DNA of 64,000 nt. Source: UBA1672 sp046542355. GTDB taxonomy: Bacteria; Pseudomonadota; Alphaproteobacteria; Micavibrionales; Micavibrionaceae. The translations under genes and the position numbers were made by a program. Positions 42,878-50,200 of this stretch are shown here, piece by piece. The notes below the pieces were generated by a model that saw nothing but the letters and a program-made list of their open reading frames with translations, had not been told where the DNA came from and did no database searches. Numbering within the stretch: the first letter of the stretch is position 1; each line of letters opens with the position of its first letter. Location: NCBI GenBank assembly GCA_046542355.1, contig JBKHBN010000007.1, forward strand, positions 1 to 64,000, written 5' to 3'.

Positions 42878-43596
42878 CGCGCTTTCAGGAGTTGATAGAA
42901 ATAGTATTTGTCGGAGGCCATTATACAGGCGGTGTTGTGGCCGTGTACTTGCGGCGCTTCGTTTGACGGGTCTGTTCCCCCTATGGCGTAGCTGTTGATA
43001 TCTGTTGTAAAGCGGCCATCGAATTTCACATCAGTGAGGATTTTCTTCATTTGTGGCGGCTCGCCGTCCGGATTTTCTATATTTTGTATAGCGTTGATCT
43101 GCAGGCAAAGCGTACGGGAGATATCCGGGGCGATCAGCAGCAGGTCTGTGCATGCGCTGTTGCTGTCATCACATCCGGCCATGTACAGGGTGTTTTGTGC
43201 CGAGACAATCCATTCTTCTTGTGTATCCTCACCGGTTACAGAGGCCAGAGTGCGAAAAGGGATGCTGCCGCCGGAGACATTAAAAATCTTACATGTTTGA
43301 TCTGTGCAGCTGGTGTTTTTGTAATCTTCGCCAATTTCCTCGAAACTCAGCTCGTTTTCACTTATACCTTCGAGAAGCATACGCTGCATGGCTGTTTGAA
43401 TGGCTGTGGTGTATTTGAGGATAGAGGCTGCCCGTATGCGTGCCTGTTCAACACCTCCGGTCTGGTTGACTGTACTTGTGTTGCGGCTAAGGGTTGCTGT
43501 GAGAGCGCCGAACAGAGCTACGGCCAGAAGGATAAACCATAGGGCGTTTCCGGCTTGTCTGGCTGTTTTTCCGGTGTATGTGTATTGGCCTTGCAT
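42874..43596 (-). CDS. Pilin-like / secreted protein with N-terminal helix
   Basis: A 240-residue protein. After a short polar start a single hydrophobic helix follows (GNALWFILLAVALFGALTATLS, split here as residues ~16-37), then an extracytoplasmic domain with several cysteines (TSCTDQTC, AGCDDSNSACTD, RTLCLQ, NTACIM). This resembles type IV pilin-like or pseudopilin proteins, but no standard G-F(T/S)LxE cleavage motif is present. AAAGGAT precedes the ATG. It is downstream of the aminotransferase on the same strand (35-bp gap). Function unknown. Confidence 0.65.
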   Translation of the reverse strand: MQGQYTYTGKTARQAGNALWFILLAVALFGALTATLSRNTSTVNQTGGVEQARIRAASILKYTTAIQTAMQRMLLEGISENELSFEEIGEDYKNTSCTDQTCKIFNVSGGSIPFRTLASVTGEDTQEEWIVSAQNTLYMAGCDDSNSACTDLLLIAPDISRTLCLQINAIQNIENPDGEPPQMKKILTDVKFDGRFTTDINSYAIGGTDPSNEAPQVHGHNTACIMASDKYYFYQLLKAR

Positions 43597-43631
43597 GGTT
43601 TGTGTATCCTTTTGGGCAACAGGTACAGCGT

Positions 43632-44789
43632 TTATATATTCCAGTCTTTTAGCCGCTGGCAGGCCTCAATAATATTTTCTGTTGAATCGGCGTAGCAAAT
43701 ACGGATTCCCTGATGACCGCGCGTGAGGTCGAAGTCGATGCCCGGCGTTGTAGAAACGCGCGCTTCGTTGAGCATACGGGCACAAAAATCGATGCTGTTG
43801 TCGCTTATTTCGCTTATATCGGCGTAGACGTAGAAGGCGCCTTGCGCTTCGGTGAAGCTGGTTATGCCCGCAGAGGGCAGCTCGTTACATAAGATTTCAC
43901 GGTTGCGGTTGTAGATGGAAACGTACCCGTTTAGTGTATCCAGATGGTCAAAAACCTTGTAGGCGACGTGCTGGGAGAGGGTTGGCGGGGCAACGAAGAA
44001 GTTTTCCGATATTTTTTTGGCGCGATTAGTGAGGTTGTCTGGCATTGTGATCCAGCCCAGACGCCAGCCTGTCATTGCAAAATATTTGGAAAAGGTGTTT
44101 AGTATAATGGCGTTGCGCGAGTATTTCAGCGCTGTACCGGCTTTTTCTTCATAAGTGATTCCGTGATAGGCTTCATCGGAGATAAGCCGTACGCCTTTTT
44201 TGTCACACCATTGGCATAGTCTTATTAATTCTCCCTCATCGATTAATGTACCGCTGGGGTTGGATGGAGAATTTATGATCAGGCCGTCAAATCTCTCCCC
44301 TGATTTTTCTAGCAGTTCAACGGTAGGCTGGTATCCGTTTCCCGCTTTGCCTTCAATCTCGATAACTTCAATACTTAATGCCTTGAGGAAGTTACGGTAG
44401 GCCGGATAGGTCGGGGTGATGAGAGCCACTTTATCTCCAGCGTCGAAGGCGCAGATAAAAGCAAGAATGAAACCACAGGAAGAGCCGTTGGTTATTACAA
44501 TTTGCTCAGGTGCCAGATCGGCTTTGTAGTACTCTTCATAGTATTTGGATATGCGGGCGCGTAAGGAAGGCATGCCGATGGCCTCGGTATATCCTTGCTT
44601 CGGATCGTCCTGTATTATTTTTGTTGCGTAATCCAGAGCCTGCTGTGGTGCACCAAAGCAGGGTTGTCCAGCTCCAAGGCGGCGTATGTCGCCTCCGGCG
44701 GCATCGAGCTCGTTGACTTTGCTTAGGATGTCGAGGGCGCGGAACATCGGGATGTCAGAGCGTTTTGAGGCAGAGAGTAATTTTGTCAT
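43632..44789 (-). CDS. PLP-dependent aminotransferase, class I/II
   Basis: A 385-residue enzyme, close to normal length for subgroup-I aminotransferases. Motifs: RLGAGQPCFGAPQQALD, ITNGSSCGFILA, PTYPAYRNFL, INSPSNPSGTL with the PLP-contacting Asn, ISDEAYHGI (D205) and NTFSKYFAMTGWRLGWI with Lys235. Substrate is unknown. It is distinct from the 454-residue aminotransferase at 26427. No strong ribosome-binding site is visible. The pilin-like gene follows by 35 bp, probably in the same transcript. Confidence 0.9.
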   Translation of the reverse strand: MTKLLSASKRSDIPMFRALDILSKVNELDAAGGDIRRLGAGQPCFGAPQQALDYATKIIQDDPKQGYTEAIGMPSLRARISKYYEEYYKADLAPEQIVITNGSSCGFILAFICAFDAGDKVALITPTYPAYRNFLKALSIEVIEIEGKAGNGYQPTVELLEKSGERFDGLIINSPSNPSGTLIDEGELIRLCQWCDKKGVRLISDEAYHGITYEEKAGTALKYSRNAIILNTFSKYFAMTGWRLGWITMPDNLTNRAKKISENFFVAPPTLSQHVAYKVFDHLDTLNGYVSIYNRNREILCNELPSAGITSFTEAQGAFYVYADISEISDNSIDFCARMLNEARVSTTPGIDFDLTRGHQGIRICYADSTENIIEACQRLKDWNI

Positions 44790-44933
44790 ATCTGATAGCC
44801 GTTTATTTGAAAAGTTGTGTGTTTATTTAAAGGATCGTCCTGCTTTTGAAGGATTACCCTATGACCCGCTTCAGGTCAACAAGTGAGATGTTTGTTTTTC
44901 ATATGTTGATCATTGCTGCTTTGGGATGGTTTG

Positions 44934-45611
44934 TCAGGCCGGTTCGGGTGGTAATATTTCCAGAGCTGCAGGGTAAAGGGAAGAGCCGTCCTGTGTTTTT
45001 CTTTCCAGAACAAGACCGCGCCCGGTAAGTGTTAAGGAGGCGTCATCTAGATTGACAGGAGGGAGATGCGTATTGAATTGGCCGGTTAGTTCTCTGGCTA
45101 TGATCCAGGGGGGCGCGTCGGGTCTATGACATATTGATACTCCGCTTTGTGTCTTTGATAGGCTGGTTATTGTGGGGCGGCGGCATGCTTGTGTCAGTTG
45201 CCAGGCTGCGTGTATTTGTTGTGACCAGGTTTCCAGGCTTGCATTTTCTTCTTCTTCTTTAGGGGTGGCGGTTGCAGCGGCTTCCATTATTTCTTCTGGT
45301 GAAACAAGTATATGAGCCATGGCTGTCTCTGGAAAATTTTTCGTTTGGGTTGAGATTGTGTTCAGCTGCACCAAGCCGACGCCTAGAAGAGGCGCTGCAG
45401 ATGCAGAGACATTTTGCATTGAGCCGACTTTGAGTGCTCGGGCTATGTGTGTATATTTATGAGGCGGGACGATCTGCGCGATTTTGGTTTCTTCTCTTGT
45501 GATGATTGCGAGGTTGACTCCACCCAAGGCGTGAACATTTATGATCAGCCCTTTACCATGATCGTGGCTGAAGGCTACAGGGGTAACTGAGGTTGCGGCG
45601 GCTGATCTCAT
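44934..45611 (-). CDS. Unknown protein, 225 residues
   Basis: A 225-residue cytosolic-looking protein I do not recognise. The N-terminal part has GLIINVHALGGVNLAII, a glycine-rich strand-turn; a Glu/Ala-rich linker (ATATPKEEEENASLETW) lies at ~112-130; the C-terminal half includes CHRPDAPPWIIARELTGQF. AAGGAA lies 7 bases before the ATG, supporting it as a real gene. No signal peptide or membrane helix. Confidence 0.6.
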   Translation of the reverse strand: MRSAAATSVTPVAFSHDHGKGLIINVHALGGVNLAIITREETKIAQIVPPHKYTHIARALKVGSMQNVSASAAPLLGVGLVQLNTISTQTKNFPETAMAHILVSPEEIMEAAATATPKEEEENASLETWSQQIHAAWQLTQACRRPTITSLSKTQSGVSICHRPDAPPWIIARELTGQFNTHLPPVNLDDASLTLTGRGLVLERKTQDGSSLYPAALEILPPEPA

Positions 45612-45931
45612 TGTTTTTTCCTTAATATTTGGCTTTTTTATTTTCCCATTTTTTTAGACACTATCTAAATGTTACCATGCTTCGAACATGCACTTTTATC
45701 AAAATATGCGCGATATCGTCAAATTGTGCTCTTGTGAGGTTTGTGCTACAGATTAGATACAATTTTATATAAATTATAATTAATTTTTATTATTGTTTTG
45801 CTTTAATTTTACTTTGTATTAATTTCAAAAAATCCATATAAAAACAATAAAAACTTTGTATATAATTTTATTTACATTATTTTTACTTGTTTGGTGTTAT
45901 TATAAGAATAGGAGCAAGAGGTGGAGTCTTA
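45612..45931. other. AT-rich intergenic region
   Basis: About 320 bases, the most AT-rich stretch in the window between ~45760 and 45900, with no supported gene. It probably carries promoters for the divergent 225-residue protein gene and the short frame at 45932. TTTACA and TGTTAT boxes with an 18-base gap lie just before the short frame. Confidence 0.4.
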
Positions 45932-46042
45932 ATGACTACAGGATTGTTTTTATTTGTTGTTGCAGTGCTAGGTTTTGTGGGGTGTGTGGCCTCACTTTAC
46001 TGGCTCGAACCAGTAGAAAGGGAGGAAGAAAGAAAGATATAG
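45932..46042 (+). CDS. Small single-helix membrane protein (36 residues)
   Basis: ATG 45932 opens a 36-codon frame with the good ribosome-binding site GGTGGAG 7 bases upstream. It starts MTTGLFLFVVAVLGFVG, continues with a hydrophobic helix to about residue 25, and ends in a charged tail (EPVEREEERKI). This is the layout of small inner-membrane subunits or regulators. A longer frame (45856-46110) overlaps it in another register, but lacks a clear ribosome-binding site. Function unknown. Confidence 0.5.
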   Translation: MTTGLFLFVVAVLGFVGCVASLYWLEPVEREEERKI

Positions 46043-46205
46043 GTTTGCCCTGTATCAGTACTTCTTTAAAGTGCAGAGTAAGAAACCAGTTTTCGTGTTT
46101 GTCTTTTTAGGATTTGTCATGTGTTGGGTCTGGTAGAAACGAGATTTGGAAGCCCCCTATTTTCATCAAATCGAGTTGCTAACGACTGTCGGATCCAGAT
46201 TCCTT

Positions 46206-46233
46206 GCCACCGGCTTAGCCGGTGGCTTTTTTT
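46206..46233 (+). terminator. Strong rho-independent terminator
   Basis: A perfect 9-bp stem GCCACCGGC/GCCGGTGGC with loop TTA, followed by TTTTTTT. It is 160 bp after the small membrane protein's stop and so ends that transcript, leaving a long untranslated 3' part that could hold a small RNA. Confidence 0.9.
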
Positions 46234-46342
46234 ATCTGCTGTGGGTCGAATGGCAAAATGGTTTTGTGTCCTTGTGTTTTTTGTTATAAGTTGATTCCTG
46301 TAAGTTCAAATTGATCATATGTATGTTTTAAGGAATTGTCCC

Positions 46343-46966
46343 ATGTGTGCACGCCGCGTTAATTTTGTGTTTTTTGCTGTTATCTTTATTCTGGCTCTGG
46401 TGGCCGGAGTTGCCATGTTTTCCGGTGAGTGGGGTATTCGCAGCGCTTATGCCGAGGTTAGTGAAGAGGCTAAAGAAAAAAGTCGGGCGTTGGGCAGTCA
46501 GGTTGGTTCTTTTAAGAGGGGGCTTGATCAATCCGAAGTTACGCATTTTGGCATTATCTATTCAAACTATAGTGTCTATAGCATGGTCAGGGCAGTGCGT
46601 GATGATGTTGCGCAGGCCGTGGAGAAGTGTATTGAAAATAATCCTGAGATGGAAGAGGATATCAGTGCGCGCTGGGATGAGTGGTCGGAAAGTGTTGGAT
46701 CCAGTTTGAAGGACGTCATGGATAATATTAATGCTATGGTCAAGGCGCAGGATTATGCTCCCGAGAATGAAATTCGCAGACTTCTTTCTATGGTGGATGA
46801 CACGCGTCTGGCCGGTGCGTCAAACTTTGACAAGGTTCCTGTGACAACCCCTGAGGCATGCGAATTTATGATTAGCAAGATGGACGAGACGGAACAGCAG
46901 ATGAATCTGTTACTGGCAGCGACTTTGCAAAGCTATTCATTGATTCTTCGTAAAATGCAGGAATAG
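46343..46966 (+). CDS. Secreted or membrane-anchored protein, unknown
   Basis: A 207-residue protein from ATG 46343, chosen because AAGGAA lies 8 bases upstream. An N-terminal hydrophobic segment (~7-24, VFFAVIFILALVAGVAMF) followed by SAYAEVS suggests a signal peptide cut near residue 38. The mature part is helical: DVAQAVEKCIENNPEME, SSLKDVMDNINAMVKAQ, KMDETEQQMNLLLAAT. It is probably periplasmic. No family recognised. It precedes the giant Ala/Pro-rich gene on the same strand by 290 bp. Confidence 0.7.
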   Translation: MCARRVNFVFFAVIFILALVAGVAMFSGEWGIRSAYAEVSEEAKEKSRALGSQVGSFKRGLDQSEVTHFGIIYSNYSVYSMVRAVRDDVAQAVEKCIENNPEMEEDISARWDEWSESVGSSLKDVMDNINAMVKAQDYAPENEIRRLLSMVDDTRLAGASNFDKVPVTTPEACEFMISKMDETEQQMNLLLAATLQSYSLILRKMQE

Positions 46967-47255
46967 GGTGTTTTTCGGTGTTAGAACCTGTCGCTACAAC
47001 TTAATGTTTATATGGCGCTTGTGTGGTGCTTGAAAATAGTTCCGAAATTAGAAATAGTTCCTAAATTAAATTTGTAATAATTCTTATAATATGTAACAAT
47101 ATGCTTGATCTGGATCCATTCGTATATCTTTAGTTGATTGTGCGGGGTGGAAAGAAAGACAAGATAGAAAAATATTGTTCTGATAATCCGGATCATCAAA
47201 GGTGATAAAACAACAAGAGAACAAAAGTTCCTTGTGTAAGTTTTAAGGGTTTGAA
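46967..47255 (+). promoter_or_regulatory. Regulatory region of the giant protein gene
   Basis: It contains an 18-bp tandem direct repeat (47036-47053 and 47054-47071; ATAGTTCC-x-AAATTA core, 15 of 18 identical). Seventeen bases behind the expected -35 position lies a perfect TATAAT (47085-47090). There is no consensus -35 hexamer; the repeat occupies that place, as at activator-dependent promoters. A 9-bp hairpin with one bulge (ACAAGAGAAC/GTTCCTTGT, 47213-47235) lies just before the ribosome-binding site AAGGG. Start of transcription would leave a leader of about 160 bases. Confidence 0.5.
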
Positions 47256-50200
47256 ATGGCTGATGATGTAAACAGAAAAATGCGGGAGCTTTTGGCAGCT
47301 CATCAAAGAGGTGGCGCTGTTGCGGGGGGTTCTTCACCTACTGCGCCCCGGTCTGCTGGTGAGGCGTCAAGCGGGGTTGCGCAGAGGCCTTCTGGAGGAT
47401 TGCCTCCAGCGCCCGAGATGATGTTTTCATCTGTAAGATCAAGACCGCCCGCATCTGCCTCCGAATCGCCTGCCCCCGAGATGTTATCAGCATCACCGCG
47501 GGATACTTTGTCGGCGGCTACTTTCGTTCCTAATTCTCCTTCCATTTCAACGTTGGGAGGTGCTCCGGTGAGGGCGCAGGGTGTTCCGCCGGCTGCTCCA
47601 CAGGGTGTTCCGGCTCCTGCAGAAGAGGCTTCGTCTCCTTCAGCAGTAGCACAAGAGGCTCCGCCTCCTTCAGGAGAAGAGTTTGATCTGGCGAGTGTTA
47701 CTGATGAACAAAGGGGCGCTTATCGGGCGGCTCTTCAGGCGCAGGTTGCTGGTCTTTCTGCGGATGTTTTATCTTTATATGCATTGTCTATCGGGAGGAC
47801 TTTACCTAATGCGCTTGATGAGGCTGCTTTAGATGCACAAGATCCCTCTACCATTCCCGGTGCTTTGCAAGGGGATTTGGACGCTACGCGGGCCGCTTAT
47901 AATGCAGAGATCGCTGCAATGACTCCTGAGGATTACCCTGCTGATCTTCAACAAATTTTAGAGGCGGTAGAGAATCAGGACGGGCAAACACCGGAAGAGA
48001 CGCGCCAGCAGGTTATAGATTATTATGTTGACGAGGCTGTCAGGCAGGATGTGGTTGGAAGAACCATGTATGGTATGGCTTATAACGCTCATTTGCAAGA
48101 GCAAGGCCAGCCTCTTTTTGACCCGCTCCTTGCTAATGAGGCGGCGATGGCAGAGCATGAAGCGGCTGCCTATGCATATTTTACTTCTCTTCCTGTGAGC
48201 GAACAGCAATATTTCGGTGCGCAAGCGCATACAGTTATGGAGTCTGTGGCACAGGCTCATAGTGATCTCGTTGTTCATGTCAGGGAGCATGGTTCTTTGA
48301 GCACTGAAGGCGTTGATCCGGCGCAGATGCTCAAAGATGGTGTTTTGAACACCCACATGGAAGCGGTTAGTGTCTATGCTTATCTAAATCAGGTTGGTGC
48401 AGAGGAAAGCGGCGTGGATGCGGCTTTGCTTGAGGGTGTGCGAGATGATTTTCAGAGCAGATATGACGCTGCTTACCAAAGTCAGATAGAGTGGATTGAA
48501 GGCGAGGGCGCTGAGGAGCATGATAATTGGCTTCAAGCGCGCCGGATGGAGCTTAGAGATGAGTTTGGCGATACCCCCCGTAATGAAGAGGAGGTTTCTC
48601 GCATGATGCAGCAACAGCTTGAAGTTGGCGCTGCATCACGAGTTGTCGATGATCTTGCTCGTCTTATGGCTTATCATCAGGCCATTGAGTTGCCCGAAGG
48701 CGCACCAGGAAAGATTGAGCCGGTAGAGGGGCGTGATGCCCAGATTGCTGCTGGCGGTACTTATCTTGCTTCTATGGATGAGGCAGATCAGCAAGCGCTT
48801 TATCAGTATATGCAGGGGATCGTTCTTGATTTACCTGCATCTTACGAGCGTTTAAATGCAGCTCTTAAGGCAGGAGTGGATTTGGGTTCTGATCCGGCTG
48901 CCGCTGATGCTCCGGCTCAGGCTGAATCTCCAGCCTCGGTTGACGCCCCAGCTCCGGCCGATGTTGCTGCAGAGCCGCGTTTTGAGACAGTTATGGTTCC
49001 TGATCGGGTGCGTTCTGCGCAGGCGATTGAAGATACGCAAACAGTTCAACGGCTTGTTAATCAGGCTATATCGGCTGTTAACGGAAATGTTATGGTGCGT
49101 ATGGGTATGGGGATTAGTGAAGATCTTCAAGCGATGCCGCGCACCGATGGGCAATGGGATGAGCAGTCCCTTGAAGTCCTTAATGGCATTTTAGGTAATA
49201 TGCGTAGCGGTTTGGGTGTAACCGGAGATTTCGGGGATGGGTATTCCCCCGACCTTGGTCAGGCGATTACGGCTGCTATTACAAATGATCCAGCCAAATC
49301 TATGATTTTTAATACGGTTTTGCCTGCGGGTGATCGTGAGGCACTTATGAGTGCTCTTGACCGGTTGTATGCAGATGAAGAGCTGCGCGTTGTTAAGATG
49401 GTGGAAAAGCGGGTTCCTGTTGCTGGTTCTGCTGTTTCCGCACCGGCTGAGGCAGCTTCACCGGCAGGGGTGGCTCCTGTTTCTGCACCAGCTGATCCGG
49501 CGGCTCCTGTTTTAGCGTCACAAGAGGGCGGTGCTCCTGATTCATCACCCGCGCGGGACGTTGCAGGCAGTGCGGATAGTGGAAATACCGGTGGAGGCTC
49601 TGCCGGCGGTGATCGTTCGAGTGCTGCTGATTCAGGTTCTCCTGATTTGTCTGCAGATATCGCCAATGTTGAGATGGTTTTGTTTGGCATTGGACAACAG
49701 ATACAAGACCTTGAGCTCATGCAAATGGACGGCGGCATCTTTAAAGATCTCGCTTCTGAGATTATTACTCCGCTGGAGCAGGCGGATTTAACGGATCGGG
49801 GATTTGGTTCTAAATCTCAGGATTTTGCTTCAAAGCTTGTTATGGGCTTGAAGATGCTTGGCGGGGATCAGAATGCGGACGGGTTTTATAACGCAGATGT
49901 AGGAGAGCAGTTAACCACCGCTATTCTGGTTGATCCAAGATTTGCCCAGATCCGGGATAGTTTGAATGAGGCGTTACCGGGTGGAGCCAAAATAGGATTT
50001 TATGGCTCTGGTGATGGCACTGTGACGCAAGCGCAGCAAGATCACTTTGCTTTGCTTAGATCTCTTGCCCATGAAGGCGCGCCGGAGGCGCCTGCGCAAG
50101 GAGCCAGTGCCGAGGCGCAGGCTGCGTATGAACAAAGAAAGCGCCTCTATGATGAGCATAAAGCTGAAATTGATGGGATTAGAACGCTTAACCAGTTCTT

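Noticed and set aside
45856..46110. 84-codon frame overlapping the 36-residue protein
   Set aside because: No good ribosome-binding site and erratic composition after residue 25; the overlapping shorter frame has better signals.
46045..46233. Possible 6S RNA before the terminator
   Set aside because: The region ends in a strong terminator, but I could not see the closing stem and central bubble expected for 6S RNA.
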